From Stutzerimonas kunmingensis (GTDB taxonomy: Bacteria; Pseudomonadota; Gammaproteobacteria; Pseudomonadales; Pseudomonadaceae): DNA of 64,000 nt. Shown piece after piece: positions 17,921 to 28,203 of the stretch. The DNA is taken from positions 3,906,001-3,970,000 of the forward strand of contig NZ_CP090366.1 of the NCBI RefSeq assembly GCF_021432085.1, in the 5' to 3' direction. Position 1 is the first letter of the stretch; each line of letters starts with the position of its first letter. Under the pieces are notes generated by a model. That model saw only the letters and a list, made by a program, of their open reading frames with translations. It had not been told where the DNA came from and did not search any database. Made by a program: the position numbers and the translations under genes.

Positions 17921-18541
17921 TTACTTGGAGTAGAGCTCGACAATCAGGTTTTCGTTGATGTCGGCGGACAGATCGCTGCGAGCCGGAACATTCTTGAAAA
18001 CACCGGATTTCTTGTCGGCATCTACTTCGACCCATTCAACGCGACCGCGCTGAGCGCACAGTTCGAGGGCCTGGGCGATACGCAGCTGGTTACGGCACTT
18101 CTCACGAACAGCCACTACGTCACCGGCCTTGACCTGGTAAGACGGAATGTTCACGGTCTGACCGTTGACGCTGATTGACTTGTGCGAGACCAGCTGACGC
18201 GATTCGGCACGAGTAGAGCCGAAGCCCATGCGGTACACGACGTTGTCCAGACGGCACTCGAGCAGCTGCAGCAGATTCTCACCGGTAGCGCCCTTACGGC
18301 TGGCTGCTTCCTTGTAATAACCACTGAACTGACGCTCCAGCACACCGTAGATGCGGCGTACCTTCTGCTTTTCACGCAGCTGGGTGCCGTAATCGGACAG
18401 ACGTCCGCGACGCTGACCGTGAACACCCGGCGGGGTTTCGATATTGCACTTGGATTCGAGCGCGCGCGCACCACTCTTCAGGAAGAGATCGGTGCCTTCA
18501 CGACGAGACAGTTTGCACTTGGGACCAATATAACGAGCCAT
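17921..18541 (-). CDS. rpsD: 30S ribosomal protein S4
   Basis: 206 aa. It starts [20 protein letters not shown] after Met, and an S4 RNA-binding domain occupies the middle ([20 protein letters not shown]). It is a primary 16S 5'-domain binder and, in E. coli, the translational repressor of the alpha operon. The N-terminus contains a single Cys and not the four-Cys zinc cluster of some S4 proteins, so it is the zinc-independent form. Confidence 0.98.
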   Translation of the reverse strand: MARYIGPKCKLSRREGTDLFLKSGARALESKCNIETPPGVHGQRRGRLSDYGTQLREKQKVRRIYGVLERQFSGYYKEAASRKGATGENLLQLLECRLDNVVYRMGFGSTRAESRQLVSHKSISVNGQTVNIPSYQVKAGDVVAVREKCRNQLRIAQALELCAQRGRVEWVEVDADKKSGVFKNVPARSDLSADINENLIVELYSK

Positions 18542-18558
18542 TCTTCACTGTCTCCTGA

Positions 18559-18948
18559 TTACACGCGGCGCTTCTTCGGCGGACGGCACCCGTTATGCGG
18601 GATAGGCGTCACGTCGGTGATGCTGGCGATTTTATAACCACATGCGTTCAAAGCACGCACGGCGGACTCCCGACCCGGACCTGGGCCCTTGACGTTGACG
18701 TCGAGGTTCTTCAGGCCGTACTCCAGCGCAGCCTGACCAGCGCGCTCTGCAGCGATCTGGGCAGCGAACGGAGTGCTCTTACGCGAGCCGCGGAAACCGG
18801 AACCACCCGAAGTAGCCCAGGACAACGCATTGCCCTGACGATCGGTGATGGTCACGATGGTGTTGTTGAAAGACGCGTGGATGTGGGCGATGCCATCAAC
18901 CACTGTCTTTTTGACTTTTTTACGAGGACGAGCAGCAGGTTTTGCCAT
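18559..18948 (-). CDS. rpsK: 30S ribosomal protein S11
   Basis: 129 aa, standard length. It contains [20 protein letters not shown] and the C-terminal [20 protein letters not shown]. It is part of the 30S platform near the mRNA exit, in contact with S7 and S18. Third-to-last of the ribosomal genes in the alpha operon, 17 bp before rpsD and 30 bp after rpsM. Confidence 0.98.
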
Positions 18949-18978
18949 GACTAAATTCCTGTCGATTCGCTAACGCGA

Positions 18979-19335
18979 TTACTTGCGGATCGGCTTGCGC
19001 GGGCCCTTACGGGTACGTGCGTTGGTCTTGGTACGCTGACCGCGAACCGGCAGACCACGACGATGACGCAGGCCGCGATAGCAACCCAGGTCCATCAAGC
19101 GCTTGATTTTCATGTTGACTTCGCGACGCAGGTCGCCTTCAACGATGAACTTGCCGACTTCGCCACGCAGCAGTTCGACCTGCTCGTCGGAAAGATCCTT
19201 GATCTTCGCTGCCGGATTCACACCGGTAGCAGCACAGATTTCCTGTGCACGGGTGCGACCAACACCGTAGATGTAGGTCAGCGAGATAACAGTGTGCTTG
19301 TTATCCGGAATGTTGACGCCTGCAATACGGGCCAT
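18979..19335 (-). CDS. rpsM: 30S ribosomal protein S13
   Basis: 118 aa. It begins [20 protein letters not shown], and the basic C-terminal tail [20 protein letters not shown] reaches the P-site tRNA. It sits in the 30S head and bridges to the 50S subunit. It is the first gene of the alpha operon: the 129-bp gap before it holds the spc-operon terminator and a candidate promoter, so its leader is where S4 feedback would be expected by analogy with E. coli. Confidence 0.98.
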   Translation of the reverse strand: MARIAGVNIPDNKHTVISLTYIYGVGRTRAQEICAATGVNPAAKIKDLSDEQVELLRGEVGKFIVEGDLRREVNMKIKRLMDLGCYRGLRHRRGLPVRGQRTKTNARTRKGPRKPIRK

Positions 19336-19393
19336 TCAGTGAAACTCCAATTGACAGCTACCTACGCCCCGGAAGCCAAGAAAAGGGCGCGAG

Positions 19394-19422
19394 ATATTAA
19401 CGCTGTAATAACAAATATTCAA
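19394..19422 (-). promoter_or_regulatory. Candidate alpha operon promoter
   Basis: On the minus strand TTGAAT (19417-19422) and TAATAT (19394-19399) are 17 bp apart, about 60 bp before rpsM, followed by a GC-rich CTCGCGCCC. The -35 overlaps the base of the preceding terminator stem. Each element matches the consensus at 4 of 6, so support is moderate. Confidence 0.5.
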
Positions 19423-19448
19423 CCCGGCAGCGCACTAGCTGCCGGGTT
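19421..19448 (-). terminator. Terminator/attenuator between rpmJ and rpsM
   Basis: A perfect 11-bp stem (AACCCGGCAGC / GCTGCCGGGTT) with a 6-base loop, followed on the minus strand by GAATATTTGTTATT. It lies 16 bp after the rpmJ stop, closing the spc operon or partly attenuating read-through into rpsM. Confidence 0.7.
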
Positions 19449-19464
19449 ATAACGCCTTACACAA

Positions 19465-19581
19465 TCAGCCTTGGCGCTGCTTGTGACGCGGTTCTGCGCT
19501 ACAGATCACGCGCACGACACCGTCGCGACGGATGATCTTGCAGTTACGGCACAGCTTTTTAACCGATGCACGAACTTTCAT
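19465..19581 (-). CDS. rpmJ: 50S ribosomal protein L36
   Basis: 38 aa: [20 protein letters not shown], then [18 protein letters not shown]. The zinc-binding set C11, C14, C27 and H33 is complete, so this is the zinc-containing (C+) form. Genomes of this group often carry a second, Zur-repressed zinc-free copy elsewhere. It lies 29 bp after secY, at the end of the spc operon, as in most gammaproteobacteria. Confidence 0.97.
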   Translation of the reverse strand: MKVRASVKKLCRNCKIIRRDGVVRVICSAEPRHKQRQG

Positions 19582-19610
19582 CACCAACTCCTAGAACCTT
19601 ACGAGCCACC

Positions 19611-20939
19611 TCAGCGGAGCATTCCACTGCCGTAGCCCTTCAGGTTGGCTTTCTTCATGAGGGAATCGTACTGGTGCGACATGAGGTGTGACTGCACTTG
19701 GGACATGAAGTCCATTACAACCACGACCACGATCAGCAACGAGGTCCCACCAAGGTAGAACGGCACGTTGGCTGCAACCACAAGAAACTGTGGCAGCAGG
19801 CAGACAGCCGTCATGTACAGGGCGCCGAACATGGTCAAACGAGTCAACACGCCATCAATGTAGCGAGCCGACTGCTCACCAGGACGAATCCCGGGAATAA
19901 ACGCGCCAGACTTCTTCAGGTTCTCTGCTACGTCTTTCGGATTGAACATCAATGCCGTATAGAAGAAGCAGAAGAAGATGATCCCGGCACTGAACAGCAG
20001 AATGTTCAACGGCTGCCCGGGCGCGATCGCCTGCGAAATGTCAGCCAACCAGCCCATGCTCTCTGACTGACCGAACCACTGCCCCAGCGAAGCCGGGAAC
20101 AGCAGAATGCTGCTGGCAAAGATAGCCGGGATGACCCCCGCCATATTCACCTTCAACGGCAAGTGACTGGTCTGCGCGGCAAAGACCTTACGGCCCTGCT
20201 GACGCTTCGCGTAGTGAACCGCGATACGGCGCTGACCACGCTCGATAAACACCACGAAACCGATGATCGCTACAGCGAGCAGGCCAACAGCAAGCAGCGC
20301 GATGATATTGATATCGCCCTGGCGAGCAGATTCGAACGACTGACCGAGCGCACCCGGCAAGCCGGCGACGATACCTGCGAAGATCAACATCGAGATACCG
20401 TTGCCAACGCCACGCTCGGTGATCTGCTCACCCAGCCACATCATGAACATCGCACCAGACACGAACGTCGTGATGGCCACGAAGTAGAAGCCGAAATCGT
20501 TGCTGAACGCGACACCTTGCCCCGCCAACCCGACCGACATACCGATCGCCTGAACGATGGCCAGCACGAGCGTACCGTAACGCGTGTACTGACTGATCTT
20601 GCGACGACCGGCCTCACCTTCTTTCTTCAACTGCTCCAGCTGTGGGCTGACAGCGGTCATGAGCTGCATGATGATCGATGCCGAAATGTACGGCATGATC
20701 CCCAAAGCAAAAATACTCATGCGCTCCAGCGCACCACCGGAAAACATGTTGAACAAGCTAAGGATGGTCCCCTCGTTCTGACGGAACAGCTCGGCCAGCC
20801 GATCGGGATTTATCCCGGGAACAGGGATGTGTGCGCCAATCCGATAGACGATGATCGCCATGAACAGAAAGCGCAGACGAGCCCAGAGTTCGGACAGACC
20901 ACCATTACTCAGCGCGGAGAGAGCACCTTGCTTAGCCAT
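19611..20939 (-). CDS. secY: Preprotein translocase subunit SecY
   Basis: 442 aa with ten membrane segments. It begins [20 protein letters not shown]. The first helix region includes [20 protein letters not shown], and the C-terminal cytoplasmic loop contains [20 protein letters not shown], which contacts the ribosome and SecA. It forms the channel with SecE (gene at 46214) and SecG. It starts directly after the rplO stop with no gap, inside the spc operon, so SecY supply follows ribosome production. Confidence 0.98.
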   Translation of the reverse strand: MAKQGALSALSNGGLSELWARLRFLFMAIIVYRIGAHIPVPGINPDRLAELFRQNEGTILSLFNMFSGGALERMSIFALGIMPYISASIIMQLMTAVSPQLEQLKKEGEAGRRKISQYTRYGTLVLAIVQAIGMSVGLAGQGVAFSNDFGFYFVAITTFVSGAMFMMWLGEQITERGVGNGISMLIFAGIVAGLPGALGQSFESARQGDINIIALLAVGLLAVAIIGFVVFIERGQRRIAVHYAKRQQGRKVFAAQTSHLPLKVNMAGVIPAIFASSILLFPASLGQWFGQSESMGWLADISQAIAPGQPLNILLFSAGIIFFCFFYTALMFNPKDVAENLKKSGAFIPGIRPGEQSARYIDGVLTRLTMFGALYMTAVCLLPQFLVVAANVPFYLGGTSLLIVVVVVMDFMSQVQSHLMSHQYDSLMKKANLKGYGSGMLR

Positions 20940-21374
20940 TTATTCCTCGAACTTGCCGCCAGCTGCTTCGATAGCCGCACGCGCACCTTTGGTGGCTGCG
21001 ATACCCTTGAGAGTAACCGCGCGACCAACCTCGCCCGACAGCATGATTTTCACGCGCTGTACGTTCTGGTTGATTACGTTGGCGTCTTTCAGGCTTTGCA
21101 CGGTAACGACATCACCTTCCACCTTGGCCAACTCAGAGGTACGAACCTCAGCGCGATCCATGGCTTTCAGCGAAACGAAACCGAACTTCGGCAGACGACG
21201 ATGCAGAGGCTGCTGACCACCCTCGAAACCGGGAGCGATCTTGCCGCCGGAACGAGAGGTCTGACCCTTGTGACCACGGCCACATGTCTTGCCCAGGCCA
21301 CTACCGATACCACGACCGGGACGCAGCTTTTCGCGACGGGCACCCGGCGCAGAACGCAGATCGTTCAGTTGCAT
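20940..21374 (-). CDS. rplO: 50S ribosomal protein L15
   Basis: 144 aa. The Gly/Arg-rich N-terminal extension ([20 protein letters not shown]) reaches deep into 23S rRNA, and the C-terminal domain carries [20 protein letters not shown]. It is a late-assembling 50S protein near the peptidyl-transferase region. It is located between rpmD and secY, with 3 bp to rpmD and direct contact with secY, consistent with strong translational coupling. Confidence 0.98.
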   Translation of the reverse strand: MQLNDLRSAPGARREKLRPGRGIGSGLGKTCGRGHKGQTSRSGGKIAPGFEGGQQPLHRRLPKFGFVSLKAMDRAEVRTSELAKVEGDVVTVQSLKDANVINQNVQRVKIMLSGEVGRAVTLKGIAATKGARAAIEAAGGKFEE

Positions 21375-21377
21375 GGC

Positions 21378-21557
21378 TTAGCCCTCCACACGGAGCATGT
21401 AATAAGCCTTGTTGATCATGCCGCGATTTTCAGGAGTATCCTGAACCTCGACGGTGTGACCAATGCGACGCAGGCCAAGACCCTTGACGCACAGCTTGTG
21501 ATTGGGGATACGACCGCTGACACTCTTGATCAGCGTGACCTTGACGGTGTTAGCCAT
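21378..21557 (-). CDS. rpmD: 50S ribosomal protein L30
   Basis: 59 aa: [20 protein letters not shown], then [20 protein letters not shown], then [19 protein letters not shown]. It is the standard short bacterial L30. Its ATG is 3 bp after the rpsE stop and its TAA is 3 bp before rplO, as expected in the spc operon. Confidence 0.97.
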   Translation of the reverse strand: MANTVKVTLIKSVSGRIPNHKLCVKGLGLRRIGHTVEVQDTPENRGMINKAYYMLRVEG

Positions 21558-21559
21558 GA

Positions 21560-22060
21560 TCAGGAAATCTCCTCGACGCTCTTGCCACGCTTGGCAGCAA
21601 TCGACTCAGGCGACTGCATCGCCTTCAGACCCTTAAAGGTGGCGTGAACCACGTTGACCGGGTTGGTAGAGCCATAGCACTTGGCCAGTACGTTCTGAAC
21701 GCCAGCAACTTCCAGAATGGCGCGCATGGCACCACCGGCAATCACGCCGGTACCCTCGGAGGCAGGCTGCATGTAGACCTTGGACGCGCCATGCGCGGCC
21801 TTGGTGGCGTACTGCAGAGTAGTGCCATTCAAGTCGACCTGGATCATGTTGCGGCGAGCCGCCTCCATAGCCTTTTGAATAGCAGCCGGTACTTCACGGG
21901 ACTTGCCACGACCGAAGCCGACACGTCCCTTGCCATCACCGACCACAGTCAGCGCGGTGAAGGTGAAGATACGACCACCTTTTACAGTTTTTGCGACGCG
22001 GTTAACTTGAACCAGCTTCTCGATGTAGCCTTCGTCGCGCTTTTGCTCGTTATTTGCCAT
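21560..22060 (-). CDS. rpsE: 30S ribosomal protein S5
   Basis: 166 aa. The N-terminal double-stranded-RNA-like domain ([20 protein letters not shown], then [20 protein letters not shown]) is followed by the C-terminal domain ([20 protein letters not shown]). S5 shapes the mRNA entry tunnel with S3 and S4 and affects decoding accuracy. The loop VAKTVKGGR, where spectinomycin-resistance changes occur, looks wild type. It is 3 bp from both rplR and rpmD. Confidence 0.98.
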   Translation of the reverse strand: MANNEQKRDEGYIEKLVQVNRVAKTVKGGRIFTFTALTVVGDGKGRVGFGRGKSREVPAAIQKAMEAARRNMIQVDLNGTTLQYATKAAHGASKVYMQPASEGTGVIAGGAMRAILEVAGVQNVLAKCYGSTNPVNVVHATFKGLKAMQSPESIAAKRGKSVEEIS

Positions 22061-22063
22061 AAC

Positions 22064-22414
22064 TTAGAACTCCAGCCCGCCTTCACGAGCAGCTTCAGCC
22101 AGTGCCTTGACACGACCGTGGTACTTGAAGCCAGAACGGTCGAACGCCACCTGAGTGACACCTGCGGCTTTCGCGCGCTCAGCGACCAGCTGACCGACTT
22201 TCTTGGCAGCGTCGACGTTGCCGGTGGCGGCGTCACGCAGTTCTTTGTCCAGAGTCGAGGCGCTGGCCAGGACCTTGCCGCCGTCGGCCGAAAGGACCTG
22301 GGCGTAGATGTGCTGGGAAGAGCGGTACACGCAGAGGCGTACGGTTTCCAGCTCGCGCATCTTCAGGCGTGCCTTGCGAGCGCGACGCAGACGAGTTTCT
22401 TTCTTTACGCTCAT
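22064..22414 (-). CDS. rplR: 50S ribosomal protein L18
   Basis: 116 aa. It begins [20 protein letters not shown] and ends [20 protein letters not shown] followed by AAREGGLEF. It binds 5S rRNA together with L5 (gene at 23867) and anchors the central protuberance. It lies in normal spc-operon order, 10 bp after rplF and 3 bp before rpsE. Confidence 0.98.
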   Translation of the reverse strand: MSVKKETRLRRARKARLKMRELETVRLCVYRSSQHIYAQVLSADGGKVLASASTLDKELRDAATGNVDAAKKVGQLVAERAKAAGVTQVAFDRSGFKYHGRVKALAEAAREGGLEF

Positions 22415-22424
22415 TTGCTATGCC

Positions 22425-22958
22425 CTACTTCTTCTTAGCTTCTTTGCGACGGACTACTTCATCCGAGTACCGCACGCCTTTGCCCTTGTAAGGCTCAGGG
22501 CGACGGAAGTCGCGGATTTCAGCAGCCACCTGACCGACCAGTTGCTTGTCGACACCCTTGATCAGGATATCGGTCTGGCTGGGGGTCTCAGCGGTAACGC
22601 CTTGCGGCAGTTCGTAATCCACCGGATGCGAGAAACCGAGAGCCAGGGACAGCACTTGACCTTTGGCTTGCGCCTTGTAACCAACACCAACCAGCTGAAG
22701 CTTGCGCTCGAAGCCTTGACTGACGCCGATCACCATGTTGTTGACCAGCGCACGAGTAGTGCCGGCCATGGCGCGAGTTTGCTGATCGCCATTACGGCCA
22801 GCAAAACGCAGCTCACCAGACTCCTGGATGACCTCCACGGACGGATGAACATTCAGTTCGAGAGCGCCTTTTGCGCCCTTCACCGAAAGCTGCTGACCAG
22901 ACATCTTGATTTCGACGCCAGCAGGCAGCTTGACGGGGTTCTTAGCAACGCGAGACAT
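22425..22958 (-). CDS. rplF: 50S ribosomal protein L6
   Basis: 177 aa, made of two similar L6 domains. It starts [20 protein letters not shown]. The C-terminal domain has the L6 signature [20 protein letters not shown]. It sits at the base of the L7/L12 stalk near the sarcin-ricin loop, where EF-Tu and EF-G act. It is 12 bp after rpsH and 10 bp before rplR. Confidence 0.98.
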   Translation of the reverse strand: MSRVAKNPVKLPAGVEIKMSGQQLSVKGAKGALELNVHPSVEVIQESGELRFAGRNGDQQTRAMAGTTRALVNNMVIGVSQGFERKLQLVGVGYKAQAKGQVLSLALGFSHPVDYELPQGVTAETPSQTDILIKGVDKQLVGQVAAEIRDFRRPEPYKGKGVRYSDEVVRRKEAKKK

Positions 22959-22970
22959 GCTTATCCCCCC

Positions 22971-23363
22971 TTAGAACACAGTGCAGAGCACTTCGCCGCC
23001 AACACCAGCAGCCCGAGCAGCCCGATCAGTCATCACACCCTTGTTGGTGGAGACAATCGACACACCCAAACCGCCACGTACTTTCGGCAACTGGTCAACG
23101 GATTTGTACTGGCGCAGGCCAGGACGACTTACGCGCTTGAGCTCTTCGATGACCGGACGACCTTCGAAATACTTCAGCTCAATGGACAGTTGCGGCTTGG
23201 CGTCGCCACTGACCTGGTATCCCGCGATATAGCCTTCACCTTGAAGAACGTTGGCAACAGCCACCTTCAGAGTGGAAGACGGCATGCTTACGACGGACTT
23301 TTCGGCCATCTGGGCATTACGGATACGAGTTAGCATGTCCGCTAACGGGTCCTGCATACTCAT
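22971..23363 (-). CDS. rpsH: 30S ribosomal protein S8
   Basis: 130 aa. It begins [20 protein letters not shown] and ends with the RNA-binding region [21 protein letters not shown] start at Met3 is possible. S8 binds the central domain of 16S rRNA and in E. coli represses the spc operon at an mRNA site near rplE. Here it follows an unusually long 184-bp gap after rpsN that holds two hairpins. Confidence 0.98.
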   Translation of the reverse strand: MSMQDPLADMLTRIRNAQMAEKSVVSMPSSTLKVAVANVLQGEGYIAGYQVSGDAKPQLSIELKYFEGRPVIEELKRVSRPGLRQYKSVDQLPKVRGGLGVSIVSTNKGVMTDRAARAAGVGGEVLCTVF

Positions 23364-23441
23364 GGGCTCTTAGCTCCTAATACAAAAAAATAAGCCTTGG
23401 ACGGCTCGTGTCGCCAACAGGCACACCCCACAAAAATGCAA

Positions 23442-23506
23442 GGCTCAGGCGAGCCGGGCATTCTAGAGAGTTGCCAGAAACGAATCAAGCCCCATGAGGG
23501 GCTTGA
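23442..23506 (-). other. Two hairpins in the rpsN-rpsH gap
   Basis: The gap of 184 bp is long for this operon. It holds a stem TCAAGCCCC/GGGGCTTGA (23485-23493, 23498-23506) whose minus-strand exit reads TTCGTTTCT. It also holds GGCTC/GAGCC (23442-23446, 23451-23455). The first could be a weak terminator or attenuator. Either could be a protein-binding or processing site. Confidence 0.5.
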
Positions 23507-23547
23507 GCGAAAAACAAACAGGACCCGCAGGGCCCTGGATGCTTTTA

Positions 23548-23853
23548 TTACCAGCTGGCCTTAACCAGACCCGGCACGTCACCACGCATTGCAGCCTGAC
23601 GCAGCATATTGCGCGCGAGGCCGAACTTGCGGTAAACGCCGTGCGGACGACCAGTCAGACGGCAGCGGTTGCGCAGGCGCGAAGCGCTTGCGTCACGAGG
23701 CTGCTTCTGCAGTGCGACCTGAGCTTCCCAGCGCGCTTCCGGAGAGGACTCCGGGCTTGCGATGATTGCTTTCAGTGCAGCACGCTTCTGGGCGAACTTG
23801 GCGACCGTTTGCTGACGCTTCAGCTCACGGTTCTTCATGCTTTGCTTAGCCAT
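23548..23853 (-). CDS. rpsN: 30S ribosomal protein S14
   Basis: 101 aa. The start at 23853 gives the family N-terminus [20 protein letters not shown]; upstream in-frame codons overlap rplE. The C-terminal core is [20 protein letters not shown]. Only one Cys is present, so this is the long, zinc-free (C-) form of S14. It binds the 30S head late in assembly. It lies 13 bp after rplE and is followed by a 184-bp gap before rpsH. Confidence 0.97.
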   Translation of the reverse strand: MAKQSMKNRELKRQQTVAKFAQKRAALKAIIASPESSPEARWEAQVALQKQPRDASASRLRNRCRLTGRPHGVYRKFGLARNMLRQAAMRGDVPGLVKASW

Positions 23854-23866
23854 GTGCCTACTCCAA

Positions 23867-24406
23867 TCAGTTACGGAACGGGAAGTTGAAAGCACGCAGC
23901 AGAGCGCGACCTTCTTCATCCGTCCGAGCAGTAGTGGTCAGAGTGATGTCCAGACCACGCAGGGCATCGATCTTGTCGTAATCGATTTCCGGGAAGATGA
24001 TCTGCTCTTTGACGCCCATACTGTAGTTGCCGCGGCCATCGAAGGACTTGGCATTCAGGCCGCGGAAGTCACGCACGCGCGGCAGGGAGATCGAAAGCAG
24101 TCGATCCAGGAATTCATACATACGATCACTGCGCAGCGTGACCTTGACGCCGATCGGCCAGCCTTCGCGGACTTTGAAGCCTGCGATGGACTTGCGAGCG
24201 TGAGTCACTACAACCTTCTGGCCGGTGATCTTTTCCAGATCGGCAACAGCATTGTCGATGATCTTCTTGTCACCGATCGCTTCGCCGATACCCATGTTGA
24301 GGGTGATCTTGGTGATACGCGGAACTTCCATCACGTTGCCAAGCTTCAGTTCTTCCTTCAGCTTGGGCGCGATTTCCTTCCGATAAACTTCTTTTAGTCG
24401 TGCCAT
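23867..24406 (-). CDS. rplE: 50S ribosomal protein L5
   Basis: 179 aa. It begins [20 protein letters not shown], with [20 protein letters not shown] and the C-terminal [20 protein letters not shown]. It binds 5S rRNA with L18 and touches P-site tRNA. In E. coli the S8 repressor target is at the start of this gene; I did not recognise an obvious copy of it in the 19-bp gap after rplX. Confidence 0.98.
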   Translation of the reverse strand: MARLKEVYRKEIAPKLKEELKLGNVMEVPRITKITLNMGIGEAIGDKKIIDNAVADLEKITGQKVVVTHARKSIAGFKVREGWPIGVKVTLRSDRMYEFLDRLLSISLPRVRDFRGLNAKSFDGRGNYSMGVKEQIIFPEIDYDKIDALRGLDITLTTTARTDEEGRALLRAFNFPFRN

Positions 24407-24425
24407 GGTTATCTACCTAGCAGTC

Positions 24426-24740
24426 TCAAGCGTCAACCGGCTTCTGGGTCGACTTGAAGACACGAATTTTCTTGCCCTCTTCAACCTTGAAGCCAACGCG
24501 GTCTGCCTTGTTGGTCTCACCGTTGAAAATGGCGACGTTAGAGACGTGCAAAGGCGCCTCCTTCTCGACGATACCGCCCTGAACGCCGGACATCGGGTTA
24601 GGCTTGGTATGGCGCTTCACGAGGTTGATCCCGCCAACGACCAGACGGTCGTCCGCGAGGACCTTCAGCACCTTACCGCGCTTGCCCTTGTCTTTGCCGG
24701 CGATGACGATGATCTCGTCGTTGCGACGAATCTTTTGCAT
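24426..24740 (-). CDS. rplX: 50S ribosomal protein L24
   Basis: 104 aa. A KOW-type N-terminal core ([20 protein letters not shown]) is followed by [21 protein letters not shown]24 starts 50S assembly by binding domain I of 23S rRNA, the domain that the rpsJ-rplC gap imitates. It is 11 bp after rplN. L24 is thus one alternative candidate ligand for that mimic. Confidence 0.98.
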
Positions 24741-24751
24741 GCGGCTACTCC

Positions 24752-25120
24752 TTACAGCACTTCAGGGGCGAGCGAGACGATCTTCATGAACTTCTCGGTA
24801 CGAAGTTCACGCGTCACCGGCCCAAAGATACGGGTGCCGATAGGCTCCTGCTTGTTGTTCAGCAGAACAGCAGCATTGCCATCGAAGCGAATGATGGAGC
24901 CATCGGGACGACGAACACCGTGACGAGTGCGAACCACAACAGCGGTCATCACCTGGCCTTTCTTGACCTTGCCACGAGGAATCGCTTCCTTGACGGTTAC
25001 TTTGATAATGTCGCCGATGCCGGCGTAACGACGGTGAGAACCGCCGAGCACCTTGATACACATGACGCGACGAGCGCCACTGTTATCAGCCACATCGAGC
25101 ATGGATTGAGTCTGAATCAT
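24752..25120 (-). CDS. rplN: 50S ribosomal protein L14
   Basis: 122 aa, with the signature [20 protein letters not shown] and [20 protein letters not shown]. It binds 23S domain VI close to L19 and forms an inter-subunit bridge. It is the first gene of what is classically the spc operon. Only 23 bp separates it from rpsQ, so S10 and spc genes are probably read through together here. Confidence 0.98.
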
Positions 25121-25143
25121 ATAATTTCTCCGACCCCTAGCCC

Positions 25144-25410
25144 TTAGACTTCGACGGCGCGTTCAACGACATCAACCAGCATCCAGGACTTGGTCTTTGC
25201 CAGCGGACGAGTCTCGCGGATGGTGACCTTGTCGCCGATACGGCACTGGTTGGTTTCGTCGTGGGCGTGCAGTTTGGTCGAACGCTTCACGTATTTACCG
25301 TAGATCGGGTGCTTGACGCGACGCTCGATCAGAACGGTGATGGTCTTGTCCATCTTGTCGCTGACGACGCGGCCGGTCAGCGTGCGGACGGTTTTCTGAG
25401 CTTCAGCCAT
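25144..25410 (-). CDS. rpsQ: 30S ribosomal protein S17
   Basis: 88 aa, using ATG at 25410 ([20 protein letters not shown]). A possible start two codons earlier would overlap rpmC. It contains the conserved [20 protein letters not shown]. It is a primary binder of the 16S 5' domain and the last gene of the S10 operon, 2 bp after the rpmC stop. Confidence 0.97.
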   Translation of the reverse strand: MAEAQKTVRTLTGRVVSDKMDKTITVLIERRVKHPIYGKYVKRSTKLHAHDETNQCRIGDKVTIRETRPLAKTKSWMLVDVVERAVEV

Positions 25411-25412
25411 GA

Positions 25413-25604
25413 TCACTTACCTGCCTGCTGGTTGAGCACAGTCTTGACACGAGCGATGTCGCGCTTGACTTGCGAGAGCAGGTGAGACTGCCCCAACTGG
25501 CCAGTCGCTTTCTGCATACGCAGATTGAACTGGTCCCGCAGCAGCTCGAGCAGTTGCTCGTTCAGCTGCTCAACGGATTTTTCACGAAGTTCATTCGCTT
25601 TCAT
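25413..25604 (-). CDS. rpmC: 50S ribosomal protein L29
   Basis: 63 aa: [20 protein letters not shown], followed by a second helix [20 protein letters not shown]. It is the normal two-helix L29 at the tunnel exit near L23. The ATG at 25604 overlaps the rplP stop (ATGA), so translation is coupled. Confidence 0.97.
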   Translation of the reverse strand: MKANELREKSVEQLNEQLLELLRDQFNLRMQKATGQLGQSHLLSQVKRDIARVKTVLNQQAGK

Positions 25605-26017
25605 CACATCACCGTCCGCTTAACAAAGGAGGTGGCGAGCGGCAGCTTTGCAGCGGCCAGGGCGAAAGCCTCACGCGCCAGCTCTTCGGAAACACCCTCG
25701 ATCTCGTAGAGCACCTTGCCCGGCTGAATCTGGGCTACCCAGTACTCGACGCTACCCTTACCTTTACCCATCCGGACTTCCAGAGGCTTCTTGGTTACAG
25801 GCTTGTCGGGGAACACGCGGATCCAGATCTTTCCGCCACGCTTTACGTGACGGGTGAGCGCACGACGTGCAGCCTCGATCTGACGCGCGGTCAGACGACC
25901 ACGGGAAACAGACTTCAGCGCGAACTCGCCGAAGCTGACCTTGCTACCGCGCTGAGCCAGACCACGGTTGTGGCCGGTCATCTGCTTGCGGAATTTTGTA
26001 CGCTTGGGTTGCAACAT
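25604..26017 (-). CDS. rplP: 50S ribosomal protein L16
   Basis: 137 aa. It begins [20 protein letters not shown] and contains [24 protein letters not shown] sequence (residues about 47-66) and [20 protein letters not shown], which carries the Arg reported to be hydroxylated in E. coli L16. It sits next to the A-site tRNA elbow. Its stop overlaps rpmC, and it lies 12 bp after rpsC. Confidence 0.97.
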   Translation of the reverse strand: MLQPKRTKFRKQMTGHNRGLAQRGSKVSFGEFALKSVSRGRLTARQIEAARRALTRHVKRGGKIWIRVFPDKPVTKKPLEVRMGKGKGSVEYWVAQIQPGKVLYEIEGVSEELAREAFALAAAKLPLATSFVKRTVM

Positions 26018-26029
26018 TTGGCGTACCCC

Positions 26030-26716
26030 TTACTTAGCAGCTTTTTTACGAGGAGCAGGCGCTTGAGGCTTGAGCTCTTCATGGCGACCACCAATTACTT
26101 CGCCCTTGAAGATCCACACCTTCACGCCGATCACACCGTAAGTGGTGTGCGCTTCGTAAGTGTTGTAATCGATATCGGCACGCAGGGTGTGCAGAGGCAC
26201 ACGACCTTCGCGATACCACTCGGTACGGGCAATTTCAGCCCCACCCAGACGACCACTGACCTGGATCTTGATGCCTTTGGCACCAATGCGCATGGCGTTC
26301 TGTACGGCGCGCTTCATGGCGCGACGGAACATCACGCGACGCTCCAGCTGCTGAGCTACGCTCTGTGCAACCAGCATTGCGTCGAGCTCCGGCTTGCGGA
26401 TCTCTTCGATATTGATGTGCACCGGCACACCCATTTGCTTGGTCAGGTCCTGACGCAGCTTCTCAACATCCTCACCCTTCTTGCCGATCACAATGCCGGG
26501 ACGAGCGGTGTGGATGGTGATGCGTGCGGTTTGAGCCGGGCGATGGATATCGATACGGCTTACGGACGCGCTTTTTAATTTGTCTTGGAGGTACTCACGC
26601 ACGTTCAGATCTGCAAGCAGATAGTCTGCATACGTACGGCCGTCTGCGTACCAGACGGAGGTGTGCTCCTTGACGATTCCCAGGCGAATGCCAGTGGGAT
26701 GTACTTTCTGACCCAT
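26030..26716 (-). CDS. rpsC: 30S ribosomal protein S3
   Basis: 228 aa. The start at 26716 gives [20 protein letters not shown]; the longer frame runs into rplV. A KH domain with [20 protein letters not shown] is followed by the C-terminal S3 domain [20 protein letters not shown] and a basic Lys/Ala tail. It lines the mRNA entry channel with helicase-like activity. It is 13 bp after the rplV stop. Confidence 0.97.
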   Translation of the reverse strand: MGQKVHPTGIRLGIVKEHTSVWYADGRTYADYLLADLNVREYLQDKLKSASVSRIDIHRPAQTARITIHTARPGIVIGKKGEDVEKLRQDLTKQMGVPVHINIEEIRKPELDAMLVAQSVAQQLERRVMFRRAMKRAVQNAMRIGAKGIKIQVSGRLGGAEIARTEWYREGRVPLHTLRADIDYNTYEAHTTYGVIGVKVWIFKGEVIGGRHEELKPQAPAPRKKAAK

Positions 26717-26729
26717 CTGATCGACTCCG

Positions 26730-27062
26730 TTACTTGTCCGCAACCTTGACAGTGATATGGCAAGACCGCTTGACGATGCGATCAGCGCGGCCTTTGGCAC
26801 GCGGCATGATGCGCTTAAGCGAACGCCCCTCGTTGACGAAGACCGTGGAGACTTTCAAGTCATCCACATCTGCGCCTTCGTTGTGCTCGGCGTTGGCAAC
26901 GGCCGACTCCAGCACTTTCTTCATGATCTCGGCGGCTTTCTTGCTACTGAAAGCCAGGAGGTTGAGCGCTTCGCCCACCTTCTTCCCGCGGATCTGGTCG
27001 GCGACCAGGCGGGCTTTCTGGGCGGAGATGCGAGCGCCCGACAACTTAGCGGCTACTTCCAT
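26730..27062 (-). CDS. rplV: 50S ribosomal protein L22
   Basis: 110 aa. It begins [20 protein letters not shown]. The beta-hairpin loop [20 protein letters not shown] lines the nascent-peptide tunnel; changes in this loop can give macrolide resistance and none is evident. It is 13 bp from both rpsS and rpsC in the S10 operon. Confidence 0.98.
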
Positions 27063-27075
27063 CTTTCCTTACCCC

Positions 27076-27351
27076 TTAGCGCTTGCCTTTCTTGTCCGCC
27101 ACATGCCCGCGATATGTACGGGTTGCAGCGAACTCGCCGAGTTTGTGGCCGACCATGTCTTCGGACACGAGGACCGGTACATGTTGACGACCGTTATGTA
27201 CAGCGATGGTCAGACCGACCATTTGCGGCAGGATCATCGAACGACGCGACCAGGTTTTAACTGGCTTACGATCGCTCTTTTCCACCGCCGCTTCGACCTT
27301 CTTCAGTAGGTGAAGATCGATAAAAGGACCTTTTTTCAGAGAACGCGGCAC
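27076..27351 (-). CDS. rpsS: 30S ribosomal protein S19
   Basis: 91 aa. The start codon is GTG ([20 protein letters not shown]). The middle holds [20 protein letters not shown], and the tail ([16 protein letters not shown]) reaches the decoding-site tRNA. It forms a complex with S13 in the 30S head. It lies 16 bp after rplB. Confidence 0.98.
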   Translation of the reverse strand: MPRSLKKGPFIDLHLLKKVEAAVEKSDRKPVKTWSRRSMILPQMVGLTIAVHNGRQHVPVLVSEDMVGHKLGEFAATRTYRGHVADKKGKR

Positions 27352-27367
27352 TGTCGTATCCCTCTAG

Positions 27368-28189
27368 TTACTTGCGACGACGGACAATCATGTTATCGGT
27401 GCGCTTGTTAGTGCGGGTCTTCGCGCCCTTAGTCGGGAAGCCCCATGGCGACACCGGATGACGACCACCGGAGGTACGACCTTCACCACCACCGTGCGGG
27501 TGATCGACCGGGTTCATCGCGACACCACGAACGGTAGGACGAATGCCCTTCCAGCGCTTAGCCCCTGCCTTGCCCAGCGAACGCAGGCTGTGCTCGGAGT
27601 TCGAGACCTCGCCCAGGGTCGCACGGCACTCGGCCAGCACCTTGCGCATCTCGCCGGAGCGCAGACGCAGCGTCACGTAGGAACCCTCACGAGCAACCAG
27701 CTGAGCCGAAGCGCCAGCGGAGCGAGCGATCTGAGCACCCTTACCCGGCTTGAGCTCGACACCGTGAACGGTAGAACCCAGCGGAATGTTGCGCAGCGGC
27801 AGGCTGTTGCCAGCCTTGATCGGAGCATTGATGCCCGAGACCAGCTGATCGCCAGCGCTTACACCCTTCGGCGCGATGATGTAGCGACGCTCACCGTCGG
27901 CATACTTCAGTAGCGCAATGTGCGCAGTACGGTTCGGGTCATATTCGATACGCTCGACGATGGCAGGAATGCCATCCTTGTTGCGACGAAAATCAACCAG
28001 ACGGTAATGCTGCTTGTGACCACCGCCAATGTGGCGAGTGGTGATACGACCGTTGTTGTTACGGCCGCCAGTCTTCGACTTCTTCTCGAGCAGCGGTGCG
28101 TAAGGAGCGCCTTTGTGCAGCTCCTGATTGACCACCTTGACCACAAAACGGCGGCCCGCGGAAGTCGGTTTGCATTTAACGATTGCCAT
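27368..28189 (-). CDS. rplB: 50S ribosomal protein L2
   Basis: 273 aa. The C-terminal signature [20 protein letters not shown] contains the His important for peptidyl-transferase function. The N-terminus is [20 protein letters not shown]. It is one of the largest and most conserved 50S proteins. It is in S10 operon order, 14 bp after rplW and 16 bp before rpsS. Confidence 0.98.
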   Translation of the reverse strand: MAIVKCKPTSAGRRFVVKVVNQELHKGAPYAPLLEKKSKTGGRNNNGRITTRHIGGGHKQHYRLVDFRRNKDGIPAIVERIEYDPNRTAHIALLKYADGERRYIIAPKGVSAGDQLVSGINAPIKAGNSLPLRNIPLGSTVHGVELKPGKGAQIARSAGASAQLVAREGSYVTLRLRSGEMRKVLAECRATLGEVSNSEHSLRSLGKAGAKRWKGIRPTVRGVAMNPVDHPHGGGEGRTSGGRHPVSPWGFPTKGAKTRTNKRTDNMIVRRRK

Positions 28190-28203
28190 GATGCACCCCT
28201 TCC

